NCBI RefSeq assembly: GCF_001904745.1
Contig: NZ_MRCD01000017.1
Span: 48,337 to 112,336 of the forward strand
Reading direction: 5' to 3'
DNA length: 64,000 bases
Source: Calothrix sp. HK-06
Lineage (GTDB): Bacteria; Cyanobacteriota; Cyanobacteriia; Cyanobacteriales; Nostocaceae
A program made the position numbers and the translations under genes. Of this stretch, positions 8,957 to 17,041 are shown piece by piece. Below the pieces are notes generated by a model that was given only the letters and a program-made list of their open reading frames with translations, was not told the DNA's origin and did not search any database. Positions within the stretch are counted from its first letter, which is position 1; the number at the start of each line of letters is the position of its first letter.

Positions 8957-8990
8957 AGATTCCCAACTTTTTAAACAAGTCAGGAATCTA
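8957..8990 (-). terminator. Intercistronic hairpin between graspetide precursor and ligase
   Basis: On the minus strand, right after the precursor stop, a stem of about 13 pairs forms from AGATTCCTGACTT and AAGTTGGGAATCT, with a TTTAAA-containing loop. It probably stops or stabilises most transcripts so that precursor is made in excess of ligase. A close relative of this hairpin is at 24231-24262 in the injection-system operon. Confidence 0.55.
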
Positions 8991-8995
8991 ATTTT

Positions 8996-9394
8996 TTATC
9001 GGCGAATTATTGAACCTCCTTCCTCACCTACAGCTTGGGTAGTTACCCGACCTCCACCTTCTTCACCTACAGCATAAGTAGTGACTTTGGTTCCACCTTC
9101 TTCACCCAAAGCTCTAGTGGTTACTTTACCTCCACCTTCTTCACCTACAGCATAGGTAGTTAAAATATTTCCACCTTCTTCACCTACTGCGTAAGTAGTG
9201 ACTTTGGTTCCACCTTCTTCACCTAATGCTCTGGTACTTACTTTACTTCCACCTTCTTCACCTACTGCTTGTGTAGATACTGCATCATTAGAAGCTAAAG
9301 TCTTATCAACTTCTTTCGTATCAGCATATTGAACATGCACAATCATGCTTTCAAGCTTATGCAGTTCCATTTGGAATGGATGAACGTAATCCAT
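8996..9394 (-). CDS. Graspetide precursor with seven core repeats
   Basis: From the ATG at 9394 (TAGGAG eleven bases upstream) the peptide has 132 residues. Residues 1-38 form a leader beginning MDYVHPFQMELHKLE. Residues 39-129 are seven exact 13-residue units with the consensus V(S/T)T(Q/R/Y)A(V/L)GEEGG plus two variable residues; the end is IRR. The spacing of two Ser/Thr and two Glu, TTxxxxEE, equals that of plesiocin-type (group 2) graspetides, where each core forms two ester cross-links. The product is inferred to be a chain of bicyclic beads, often serine protease inhibitors in this class. No dedicated protease or exporter is adjacent. Confidence 0.88.
   Translation of the reverse strand: MDYVHPFQMELHKLESMIVHVQYADTKEVDKTLASNDAVSTQAVGEEGGSKVSTRALGEEGGTKVTTYAVGEEGGNILTTYAVGEEGGGKVTTRALGEEGGTKVTTYAVGEEGGGRVTTQAVGEEGGSIIRR
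9008..9280 (-). repeat. Seven 39-bp tandem coding repeats
   Basis: Seven in-frame 39-base units encode the graspetide cores. Two blocks of about 50 bases (near 9069-9120 and 9188-9236) are nearly identical and lie 117 bases, or three units, apart. This suggests the array grew by duplication of a three-unit block. Confidence 0.85.
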
Positions 9395-9451
9395 ATATAT
9401 ATGTCTCCTAACATAAAATCTTTTTAACAACAGTAAATCAATTGAAATTTG

Positions 9452-9460
9452 ACACAGTGT
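9452..9460. promoter_or_regulatory. ACACAGTGT palindrome upstream of precursor
   Basis: The core ACACAGTGT lies 57 bases upstream of the precursor start, within its promoter region, and recurs at 8946-8954 upstream of the ligase. The surrounding sequence on the minus strand is TTTACACTGTGTCAAA. It is a candidate operator. Confidence 0.35.
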
Positions 9461-9586
9461 AAACTTTGCTGCATTATTACACAGCAGATAAGGATAAGTA
9501 CGTAAGTTTTAATTATTTATAACCCTTAATTACAGCACTTGATGTGTTTTTTATATACACAACGAAATATCCTGATTTCAGAAACC

Positions 9587-9652
9587 AGAAACCCGGTTTC
9601 TTTATTAAAATCTTGTAATAAAATAATGATTTTGCTTAGAAACCGGGTTTCT
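9587..9652. repeat. Inverted pair of AGAAACCGGGTTTCT palindromes
   Basis: Copies at 9587-9601 and 9638-9652 face each other. The second encodes the last residues (KKPGF) and stop region of the TetR gene. Further copies are at 123-188 and 47706-47721. The pair may end both convergent transcripts. Confidence 0.6.
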
Positions 9653-10292
9653 TCACACCAGCTAAGGTAAATGCAATTGCTTCTTGAATATGCTGTTCTA
9701 ACATCGCTTTACTCAACAGGCGCCGACCTTGAGGATGTTGCTGAATGTTTCCGGCACCTATAAAGTAAAATAAACAAGTCCCCATGATGTTAATTGCTGC
9801 TTGAAAAGAATCGAGTTGTCGAAAGGCGCCACTTGCAACACCCCGGTCTAAAATAGCCATCAAAGTTTTATCTATATTTAGAGAGCTACTACGCTTATAG
9901 TATTTTCCCTGATTTTGCACTGCCTCATGAAACATTATCGTCGGCAGCTTAGGATTTTGCGACACACATTCAAGTAATGCAACCAGAAATTTCTCTAAAG
10001 CGACTTCTGGCGCCAAATGCTCTAGCGAAGAATCTAATTGTTGAATAACATGTAGTAAATTCGCGTGCGAACGTTCTAAAACAGCCTGATACAACCCTTC
10101 TTTATCTTTGAAGTAGTAGTAAATCATCGACTTTGCCACACCAGTCTTTGCTGCAATTGCTTCTGTCCTTGCAGCAGTCAAACCATGAATAGCAAACTCC
10201 TCTTCTGCTGCTGCCAAAATTACAGCTTGAGTAGCTTCTGAATCTCGAACTTGCTTCGTATTTGACTTATCTGGTTTTGCTGCACGTGGCAC
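9636..10292 (-). CDS. TetR/AcrR-family transcriptional regulator
   Basis: The helix-turn-helix is clear: ILAAAEEEFAIHGLTAARTEAIAAKTGVAKSMIYYYFKDKEGLYQAVLER, read across residues near 22-70. The C-terminal half is a helical ligand-binding domain. I place the start at the GTG at 10292, giving MPRAAKPDKS, a normal TetR N-terminus; the longer frame to 10364 begins inside a repeat hairpin. The gene diverges from the FAD monooxygenase, and two matching inverted repeats lie between them, so it probably represses that gene and itself. The last five residues come from an interspersed palindrome, so the tail may be altered. Confidence 0.88.
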   Translation of the reverse strand: MPRAAKPDKSNTKQVRDSEATQAVILAAAEEEFAIHGLTAARTEAIAAKTGVAKSMIYYYFKDKEGLYQAVLERSHANLLHVIQQLDSSLEHLAPEVALEKFLVALLECVSQNPKLPTIMFHEAVQNQGKYYKRSSSLNIDKTLMAILDRGVASGAFRQLDSFQAAINIMGTCLFYFIGAGNIQQHPQGRRLLSKAMLEQHIQEAIAFTLAGVKKPGF

Positions 10293-10312
10293 AATTTTAT
10301 AAAAATCAACAA

Positions 10313-10326
10313 ACTTGTCAGTCAGT
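10313..10326. promoter_or_regulatory. Candidate TetR operator, copy 1
   Basis: ACTTGTCAGTCAGT lies about 20 bases upstream of the proposed TetR start. Its core ACTTGTCAGT is repeated in the opposite-strand reading of 10431-10446. Confidence 0.45.
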
Positions 10327-10349
10327 ATAACCTTTTTACGCTCCTCCAG

Positions 10350-10381
10350 TCCCCCCCTTATCAAGGGGGGTTAGGGGGGAT
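10350..10381. repeat. C7/G6 hairpin repeat upstream of TetR gene
   Basis: A near-perfect hairpin CCCCCCTTATCAAGGGGGG is followed by TTAGGGGGGATC. It is an interspersed repeat related to the one inside the CPBP gene. It sits between the two candidate TetR operators. Confidence 0.6.
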
Positions 10382-10430
10382 CAAAATATTGACAAATTTG
10401 CCAAAAACTTGCTTTGATAAATAATAACAA

Positions 10431-10446
10431 ACTGACAAGTCAGTCA
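10431..10446. promoter_or_regulatory. Candidate TetR operator, copy 2
   Basis: ACTGACAAGTCAGTCA contains a perfect inverted repeat ACTGAC-AA-GTCAGT and lies 27 bases upstream of the monooxygenase start. With copy 1 it flanks the divergent promoters. Confidence 0.55.
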
Positions 10447-10472
10447 ACTAACTTGTAGAAAACCCTTATAAA

Positions 10473-11588
10473 ATGGTAAAAACTAAGAAAATAATCATTA
10501 TTGGTGGTGGAATAGGTGGCGCCGCAACTGCGTTAGCACTAAACCGTGCAGGGTTCGATGTTAGCGTTTATGAGCGCGCACAAGAATTAAGAGAAGTAGG
10601 AGCAGGAATTGCACTATGGGCAAATGCCACTCACGTTCTCAACGAATTAGGTTTACTCGAAGATGCAGTTCGTAATGGTTGTTTAACAACGCATTATCAA
10701 TTCAATACCCAGGATGGCAAAGAGTTAGTCAACATATCTGTCGATAAGTTTGAGTTACCTGTTATAGGTATTCATCGCGCGGACTTACACAAAATTTTAT
10801 GGAGTCAGGTTACAAGTAAGTTTACTTTGGGACAAACATTCGAGCGATTAGAGCAAAATGGCGCCAAAGTAAGTGTTTATATGAAATCTGGGTTACACGA
10901 TGAAGGTAATGCTTTAATTGGCGCCGATGGTTTAAAGTCACAAGTACGGGCAGCATTATTTGGTGAGAGTCCACCTATATACCGCAATTTTACTACATGG
11001 CGTGGTTTAACTAATTACATACCTAATCAATATCGTCCTGGTTATATTCATGAATTTCTCGGACGTGGTAAAGGGTTTGGTTTTATGATGCTGGGTAACA
11101 ATAGAATGTATTGGTATGCAGCAGCTAAGACGAAACAAGGACAGAAACATGAGTTAGAAGTAATGTTTCAAGACTGGTTTCGCGCAATTTCGGAGTTAAT
11201 AGCAGCTACCGATAAAGCAAGTATTATCCAAACAGATTTATATGACCGTGTACCATCACGACCTTGGGGGAAAGAAAATATGACTTTATTAGGTGATGCA
11301 GCGCATCCAATGTTACCGACATTAGGACAAGGAGCGTGTATGGCATTGGAAGATGCATTAGTTGTTGCCAAATGCTTACAAGAGTCAGATGATATAACTA
11401 AAGCTTTTGAGCAGTATGAGTTACAAAGATTTTCGCGCGTTAAATCAATTGTAGAGCAGTCATTACGGTCTGGACGTATGGGTGAGTTAGAAAACCCTAT
11501 TGCTGTGAAATTACGAAATCAGTTTATGAAGTTAATGGGGTCTGTGATTGCTGATAGCTTTACAAGTTTTCATTCATTTAGAGCATAA
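10473..11588 (+). CDS. FAD-dependent aromatic-type monooxygenase
   Basis: The 371-residue protein has the three hallmarks of class A flavin monooxygenases. They are GGGIGGAATALALNRAGFDVSVYER (the N-terminal GxGxxG dinucleotide fold, split here at residues about 10-35), a DG motif in IGADGLKSQVRAALF, and GDAAHPMLPTLGQGACMALEDA near residue 275, which contacts FAD ribitol. It would hydroxylate or epoxidise a small organic compound with NAD(P)H and oxygen; salicylate hydroxylase-, TetX- and zeaxanthin epoxidase-like enzymes are relatives. Substrate is unknown. The divergent TetR gene and the operators point to induction by the substrate or a toxic relative. Confidence 0.88.
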   Translation: MVKTKKIIIIGGGIGGAATALALNRAGFDVSVYERAQELREVGAGIALWANATHVLNELGLLEDAVRNGCLTTHYQFNTQDGKELVNISVDKFELPVIGIHRADLHKILWSQVTSKFTLGQTFERLEQNGAKVSVYMKSGLHDEGNALIGADGLKSQVRAALFGESPPIYRNFTTWRGLTNYIPNQYRPGYIHEFLGRGKGFGFMMLGNNRMYWYAAAKTKQGQKHELEVMFQDWFRAISELIAATDKASIIQTDLYDRVPSRPWGKENMTLLGDAAHPMLPTLGQGACMALEDALVVAKCLQESDDITKAFEQYELQRFSRVKSIVEQSLRSGRMGELENPIAVKLRNQFMKLMGSVIADSFTSFHSFRA

Positions 11589-11667
11589 ACTATTACCCAT
11601 ATAGATTGCTTATCGTTGGACAACCAAACAACGTAATACTTCTTCTCTAATTTTTGCGCGCTTTTAT

Positions 11668-12231
11668 ATGCCTAAATTTCCGCCCAAAGACTATATTCAA
11701 TCTACATCGTTTCCGAGTGAGATAACTTTACGTCCCATTGGTGTCGTGCATTCTCCCTACAAAGAGCGACATGGTACACCCAGACAGTCACAACTTCGCA
11801 CTGTACCAGAAAATTATCAGCCTGCTATTGCCCAAATCGAACTTTTCCCCGATATTATACCCACGATTGCACTTAAAGATATGGAAGGGTTTGAGCGAAT
11901 TTGGATAATTTCATGGTTACATCTTAACTACCACTGGAACCCAACTGTGATTTTACCACGTGGACCAAAAGTGAGACGCGGTACACTTGCCACGCGTGCT
12001 CCCCATCGTCCTAACCCTATTGGTTTATCAGCGCCTAAACTCCTCAAAATTGAAGGTTTGGTTTTGCACGTCGAAGGAATTGATTTACTCGACCAAACAC
12101 CTGTTCTCGATATTAAACCTTATGTGCCTTACTGTGATGCTTTTCCAAACGCGCGCAGTGGTTATGTTGATGACATGGAAGATGCCGCAATACAAGAAGA
12201 AGACATATTTGGCAATAATGGGCGCCCTTAA
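11668..12231 (+). CDS. trmO: tRNA m6t6A37 methyltransferase TrmO
   Basis: The 187-residue protein shows the TsaA/UPF0066 signature. It begins LRPIGVVHSPYKERHGTPRQ, and the SAM-binding loop follows as RRGTLATRAPHRPNPIGLS. TrmO methylates N6 of threonylcarbamoyladenosine at position 37 of tRNAs for ACY codons. The C-terminal part (VLDIKPYVPYCDAFPNARSGY) is the conserved end of the core barrel. The protein is shorter than the two-domain E. coli enzyme, as is common in bacteria with the core domain only. The ATG at 11668 lacks a strong ribosome binding site. Confidence 0.88.
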   Translation: MPKFPPKDYIQSTSFPSEITLRPIGVVHSPYKERHGTPRQSQLRTVPENYQPAIAQIELFPDIIPTIALKDMEGFERIWIISWLHLNYHWNPTVILPRGPKVRRGTLATRAPHRPNPIGLSAPKLLKIEGLVLHVEGIDLLDQTPVLDIKPYVPYCDAFPNARSGYVDDMEDAAIQEEDIFGNNGRP

Positions 12232-12565
12232 ACTCCAACTATATATTGTTGCTTTTGATACTTTTTCTCAAGTGTCATAGGTTTGACACACGAAGTACAC
12301 ACTATCTTCACAACCTTTAAATATATTTGCTGCAACTGCTTAATATTTTGTAATATTAGCTATAGGTGTTACTCTATGGTGTTGAGTCGTATGTATTGTT
12401 TCTGATGTCAAATCGGGTATGTATTAGCTAGGCTATGAGCGGGTTGTTCTACGGAGCGTCGTAAAATACATCGAATGACTGGAAATTTACGGAAAGCTAA
12501 TTGATTGAGATGGAGTAATCAATGAATTTCTATGAAATATTTTCTAGGTTAAGAGGAATCTTACT
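12232..12565. other. Intergenic stretch, no feature recognised
   Basis: This AT-rich gap between trmO and the carbonic anhydrase gene shows no open frame, repeat or RNA gene that I can support. It must contain the carbonic anhydrase promoter; an AGAGGA ribosome binding site precedes the GTG at 12566. Confidence 0.4.
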
Positions 12566-13240
12566 GTGCCAATAAAACGCATTATTGAAGGACTGAATGA
12601 GTTTCACGATACTTATTTCGTGTCCCACCGCGAAATGTTCGAGCAGTTGTCTCAAGGTCAATCCCCAGAAGTATTATTCATAACATGTTCTGATTCTCGT
12701 ATCGACCCTTGTTTAATTACCCAAAGTCAACCTGGTGAATTATTTGTAGTTCGTAATATCGGTAATATTATCCCTGCTTACGGCGCCTCGAATAGTGGAG
12801 AAGGCGCAGCTATTGAGTACGCAGTGGGTGCTTTAGGTATAAAAGATATAGTTATTTGTGGTCACTCGCACTGTGGTGCAATGCGAGGATTATTGCAAAT
12901 AGGTAATCTTACTCAACAGATGCCATTAGTCTACGACTGGTTAAAAAAACATGCAGAGTCAACTCGTCGTCTAGTTTTAGACAACTATGAAGGTTGTTCT
13001 AGTGAAAAACTCCTAAAAATCGCTATTGAGCAAAATGTGTTAACTCAAATTGAGAATCTGGAAACATATCCGATAATCCGCTCTAAGCTTCATGGTGGTA
13101 AAGTCACTCTCCATGCTTGGATTTATGAAATCGAGACTGGGGAGGTTTTCGCTTACGATGGCAGCATCGGTCAGTTCAAGCCTTTAGAAAATCGTCCCTT
13201 CCCTGTAATGAACCCTCTAATTTGTGCCCACGCCGAATAA
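12566..13240 (+). CDS. Beta-class carbonic anhydrase
   Basis: A 224-residue beta carbonic anhydrase. Zinc ligands are C41 (ITCSDSRIDP), H100 and C103 (CGHSHCGAM), and the catalytic Asp43-Arg45 dyad is intact. It interconverts CO2 and bicarbonate. Cyanobacteria use such enzymes in the carbon-concentrating mechanism, but this form lacks the long C-terminal extension of carboxysomal CcaA, so the location is uncertain. The start is GTG at 12566 with AGAGGA upstream. The next gene encodes the proton-extrusion protein PxcA, also tied to inorganic carbon uptake. Confidence 0.92.
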   Translation: MPIKRIIEGLNEFHDTYFVSHREMFEQLSQGQSPEVLFITCSDSRIDPCLITQSQPGELFVVRNIGNIIPAYGASNSGEGAAIEYAVGALGIKDIVICGHSHCGAMRGLLQIGNLTQQMPLVYDWLKKHAESTRRLVLDNYEGCSSEKLLKIAIEQNVLTQIENLETYPIIRSKLHGGKVTLHAWIYEIETGEVFAYDGSIGQFKPLENRPFPVMNPLICAHAE

Positions 13241-13406
13241 CTCCTACACAAATATATATACTTAAGTATTAAGTTAAGTACAATATTATGCTAATGGGCA
13301 AACAAAGTTATATTACCCATTGGCTATTATTTTTACAAAAATAAAATAGTATGTTCTACAATAGTAGCTACGATATTAGCTAACAATATAGAAGCAGTAT
13401 ATTATT

Positions 13407-14753
13407 ATGGCGTTGAAGTCTTCTTCGATGGCAAAAAGTACAGGCTCTTTACGCCATAAGATAATAAACTTTTGGCGTTATTCCTTTGCATGGTTTACCG
13501 ATACCCCAGAGCGCGCCTTAAACGATGCATATAAAGCAGCTACAATTATACGAGAAATCGAAATTGAACAATTTAGCGGCAAGAAAATATCAAGAGAATC
13601 TGCCAATTATTCCATTAGTGTGATGAATTACTGGCAGTCAGCCTTAAGTAATAATTTAAATATTGTTAAATTTAGACTTGCTGAGTTTAGATTAAGTCGC
13701 TCATTGATAAAATTATCTAATCAAGAAATATTAGAAAAACTAAAGTATATTGACGAAATTGTCGCCAAGTATCTTCAAGATGATGAATTATTAGCATCTA
13801 GCGCAATTGTTCCAGTAGACACTACAAATATTACAAAGAATACTAATATTAATAACCAAGTATCACAAATTGAGCGTCAACAAGTGATTCAACCACCCAT
13901 CAAAGTGCAAACAGCGCAAGATAGGGATGTTGAAAGTATGCGCGTCAAGCCTGTTTCTCAAAAAAGCGGAATTTTACCACGGTCTATAGGGAGAACTTTT
14001 AATCGCCTAAAAGATGATTTTGCACCCGAAGCAGAAGAAAAATATGTACAGAATTTTAGAGTCTCACGAAGACGAACCCAAGCTTCGGTCAAATTTTTAG
14101 TAATGTTAGTAGTTATACCATTGATAACGCATTTACTAACTAAGCAGTTTTTAGTCAGTCCAATAGTTGAGCGTACACGGGGTGAGCATAACCCTAATAT
14201 ATTTATCAATACCGAAATGGAAGATGAAGCGCTTAATGAACTAAAAATTTATGAACGTGGGCTAAAGTTTGAAAGCTTTATATTGAAGGCGCCGACTCTA
14301 AGTCCAGAAAAGATAGGAGAACAAGTCAAAGAAAAAGCCATCGAGATAGCAGAAGAATTTCGACATAAAAGCAACAATGCAGTTAGTAACGTCTTCGCTG
14401 ATATGTTCTCACTCGTTGCCTTCGCAGTCGTAGTTGCTACCAGTAAGCGCGAAATTGTAATACTAAAAGCATTTATAGATGATGTAGTCTATGGCTTAAG
14501 TGATAGTGCAAAAGCATTCTTAATTATTCTATTTACCGATATATTTGTAGGTTTCCACTCTCCCCACGGTTGGGAAGTTCTATTAGAAGGAATGGCAGAA
14601 CATTTAGGTCTACCTCCTAACCGTAGTGCCATATTCCTATTTATTGCTACCTTCCCTGTTGTACTAGACACCATCTTTAAATACTGGATATTCCGCTACC
14701 TCAGTCGTCTGTCTCCTTCTGCATTGGCAACATTGAAAGAAATGAACGAATAA
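13407..14753 (+). CDS. pxcA: Proton extrusion protein PxcA (CemA family)
   Basis: The 448-residue protein starts with the helical cytoplasmic region seen in cyanobacterial PxcA/PcxA (WFTDTPERALNDAYKAATIIREIEIEQF, read over residues about 29-55) and ends with the CemA-like membrane domain. Membrane helices lie near residues 228-247 and then in three segments from about 330 to 440. It acts at the plasma membrane in light-dependent proton release and pH balance, which supports CO2 uptake. The position beside carbonic anhydrase fits. A linker of about 60 residues at 140-200 is low complexity. Tandem 9-base repeats start three bases after its stop. Confidence 0.9.
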   Translation: MALKSSSMAKSTGSLRHKIINFWRYSFAWFTDTPERALNDAYKAATIIREIEIEQFSGKKISRESANYSISVMNYWQSALSNNLNIVKFRLAEFRLSRSLIKLSNQEILEKLKYIDEIVAKYLQDDELLASSAIVPVDTTNITKNTNINNQVSQIERQQVIQPPIKVQTAQDRDVESMRVKPVSQKSGILPRSIGRTFNRLKDDFAPEAEEKYVQNFRVSRRRTQASVKFLVMLVVIPLITHLLTKQFLVSPIVERTRGEHNPNIFINTEMEDEALNELKIYERGLKFESFILKAPTLSPEKIGEQVKEKAIEIAEEFRHKSNNAVSNVFADMFSLVAFAVVVATSKREIVILKAFIDDVVYGLSDSAKAFLIILFTDIFVGFHSPHGWEVLLEGMAEHLGLPPNRSAIFLFIATFPVVLDTIFKYWIFRYLSRLSPSALATLKEMNE

Positions 14754-14756
14754 GCT

Positions 14757-14826
14757 TGTAACGGATGTAACGGATGTAACGGATGATTTATTGGTTACAT
14801 CCGTTACATCCGCTCATCATCCGTTG
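14757..14826. repeat. TAACGGATG tandem repeats forming a hairpin
   Basis: Three direct copies of TAACGGATG are followed by their inverted copies (TTACATCCG twice, then a partial CATCCGTT), giving a long stem after pxcA. A matching element follows glpK at 62500-62560. It likely acts as a transcription end. Confidence 0.7.
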
Positions 14827-15118
14827 CCAATCTTCCCACCCACTAAGTTAATTGGCGCCGTTACTAGTACTACTGGTTAAAGTAAACAGGTAGTACTGTT
14901 TGTGCTTTTAGCATTTATATATACTATTTAGTACAACTATTGATATAGCTTTGACGCAGCATTTATCAAGGCTTTTACTACATAAATAATAAATTTTGTA
15001 AATGTTCTTCATCAAGATTTAGTTGGCAAATCAATAACTTCGATTAGAATGGGATTCTTACACTTTGAAGTATCAATTTCAATTTTTCGATTATAAGCAA
15101 GGCTGGCGCTTCGGTTAT

Positions 15119-16528
15119 ATGGTAACGATGAATGCATTAGATTTGGCTTTTACCCCGGCACTTGAGATGGCGGACTTAGTTCGTCGGCGCCAGGTATCGC
15201 CACTGGAGTTAGTAAAAATATACTTAGAACGCATTGAGCGTTTAAATCCTTTGCTCGGCAGTTATTTTACAGTGACGGCAGAGCAAGCAATAGCTGATGC
15301 TGAAATTAAAACCGAAGCGTTAGTTAATGCGACTAATTTACCTCCATTTTTTGGTGTACCAATTTCAACTAAAGACCTCAACTCAGTTGCTGGTATACCC
15401 TGTACTTACGGAACTAAGGCGTTAATAAATAATATCCCCGAATATGATGATGTTGCTATCGCCAAGATTAAACAAGCTGGGTTCATTATTCTTGGTAAAA
15501 CTGCTACGTCTGAGTTAGGTTCATTTCCTTACACCGAACCTACGGGTTTTCCTCCTTCACGTAACCCGTGGAATCTTGAGTATACTCCTGGAGGGTCGAG
15601 TGGTGGCGCCGCTGCTGCTGTAGCTGCGGGGTTATCTCCAATTGCACAAGGTTCAGATGGAGGTGGTTCCATTCGTGGACCTGCTGCTTGCTGTGGATTA
15701 TTTGGTATAAAACCATCGCGCGGTAGAGTATCACCAGGCCCTGCTGGCGATAAATTTAATGGTATTGCTACAAATGGGCCAATTGGTCGAACAGTTGCAG
15801 ATGCAGCAGCACTTCTTGATGTAATATCGGGTAATGTAGCAGGTGACCCTTATTATTTGCCAAGTCCTGAATGTTCATTTCTTGAAGCTAGTAAACAACA
15901 ACCCGGTCGTTTGCGAATAGCTTACTCTACAAAGTTTTTACCTATCGGTGAAGCAGATGCAACTTGTAAGCAAGCTGTTTTACAAACAGTTAAGTTACTC
16001 GAAAACTTGGGACACACTGTTGAAGAAAAATGTCCTGACTTTAGCGGTTTAATCGAACCATTCCAGATTATATGGCGTAACGGTGTAGCCGCAGGTGGTA
16101 TTCCTCCTGAAATGCTGCAACCTGTGAACCGTTGGTTAATGTCAAAAACAGATAGCGCAGTTGATTATCTCAAAGCTGTTGCTAAGATGCAAATTGTATC
16201 GCGGCAAATTGTTACCTTTTTCGATAACTTCGATGTTTTGTTAATGCCTGTTTTCTTACATTCTCCCATCCGTGTTGGTGAATGGTCACATTTGAGTCCT
16301 GAAGATATCTTTGAAAATATTGTTCAGTGGGTCGCACCTTGTCCACCTGCTAATGCAACCGGACAACCTGCTATTGCAATTCCTGTTGGCTTTGATAGTA
16401 AAGGCTTACCAATGAGTGTACAGTTTGTGGGTAAACCTGCCGCTGAATGTACTTTAATTCGTCTTGCTGCACAACTCGAAACTGCACAACCTTGGATTAA
16501 CAGGCGCCCAAATTTAGACAATATATAG
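15119..16528 (+). CDS. Amidase signature family hydrolase
   Basis: From the ATG at 15119 the protein has 469 residues and belongs to the amidase signature family (GatA/6-aminohexanoate-dimer hydrolase-like). The catalytic lysine is in GVPISTKDLNSVAG, and the serine-rich loop is YTPGGSSGGAAAAVAAG then SDGGGSIRGPAACCGLFG, which supplies the cis-Ser and nucleophile Ser. The end, GLPMSVQFVG, is conserved. The frame opens further up to a TTG at 15065, but the ATG gives the typical N-terminus. It hydrolyses an amide bond; substrate unknown. There is no GatB or GatC nearby, so a tRNA amidotransferase role is unlikely. Confidence 0.88.
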   Translation: MVTMNALDLAFTPALEMADLVRRRQVSPLELVKIYLERIERLNPLLGSYFTVTAEQAIADAEIKTEALVNATNLPPFFGVPISTKDLNSVAGIPCTYGTKALINNIPEYDDVAIAKIKQAGFIILGKTATSELGSFPYTEPTGFPPSRNPWNLEYTPGGSSGGAAAAVAAGLSPIAQGSDGGGSIRGPAACCGLFGIKPSRGRVSPGPAGDKFNGIATNGPIGRTVADAAALLDVISGNVAGDPYYLPSPECSFLEASKQQPGRLRIAYSTKFLPIGEADATCKQAVLQTVKLLENLGHTVEEKCPDFSGLIEPFQIIWRNGVAAGGIPPEMLQPVNRWLMSKTDSAVDYLKAVAKMQIVSRQIVTFFDNFDVLLMPVFLHSPIRVGEWSHLSPEDIFENIVQWVAPCPPANATGQPAIAIPVGFDSKGLPMSVQFVGKPAAECTLIRLAAQLETAQPWINRRPNLDNI

Positions 16529-16556
16529 GTATATGTAGTATATGCAGTATCTGTAA

Positions 16557-16573
16557 GGTGGGCAATGCCCACC
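16557..16573. repeat. GGTGGGCAATGCCCACC palindrome
   Basis: A perfect 8-pair palindrome 29 bases after the amidase stop, preceded by GTAGTATATGCAGTATCTGT. A near-identical block lies at 59151-59167. It is a dispersed repeat and possible terminator. Confidence 0.6.
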
Positions 16574-16648
16574 ATACATATTATTTCTCCATTGCATTTT
16601 GTTGTATGTAATAATGTTTTCGATTCTCTTCTACGTGAGTCAGATAAA

Positions 16649-17041
16649 TTAATAAATGACTCTATCAATATCGGTATGAATAAAGTCATTACCTTTAGAT
16701 AACAAAGGCTGGTTTGTAGATTTTGCCAAAGCATAGGAAAAGCAATCTCCCATATTCAGTTTAGCAGGGTGGCGCCCCTTACCATACTTCAAAAATGCTT
16801 CACTAGCTAACTGTGCCTGCTCTGCACTGAAAGGTACGATAATTATGGAAAGTGCTTCAATCAATAAATTTAAATTTTATACACCCTGCTCACTATGCTT
16901 AGTACCTACAACTATGGATGCTTCAACATAACCTGGAGCAGAAAGTAGGCAATCTTCACTTTCGTTAATAAGTTGAATAAATATCAATTCTTCAGATTCA
17001 GCATAAATAATTGCCATGATAGCAGAAGGGTCAATAACCAT
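16649..17041 (-). pseudogene. VapC-type PIN-domain toxin with in-frame stop
   Basis: Read from the ATG at 17041, the frame begins MVIDPSAIMAIIYAESEE (PIN-domain Asp4) with a conserved Glu in GYVEASIVVG. It meets a TAA at 16879-16877 as codon 55 and continues in the same frame as NLNLLIEALSIIIVPFSAEQ, then GDCFSYALAK and LLSKGNDF, the remaining acidic motifs of VapC. Total length of about 130 residues fits the family. A single nonsense change therefore separates two otherwise normal halves. PIN toxins cut RNA with Mg2+. This one is probably inactive unless read through or mis-sequenced. Confidence 0.8.

Noticed and set aside
9008..9280. CRISPR-like array of 39-base repeats
   Set aside because: The repeats are contiguous without unique spacers, keep one reading frame and encode graspetide cores.
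10293..10364. Longer start of the TetR gene at 10364
   Set aside because: That start lies within a C/G-rich repeat hairpin and the extra codons cover a candidate operator; the GTG at 10292 gives a normal TetR N-terminus.
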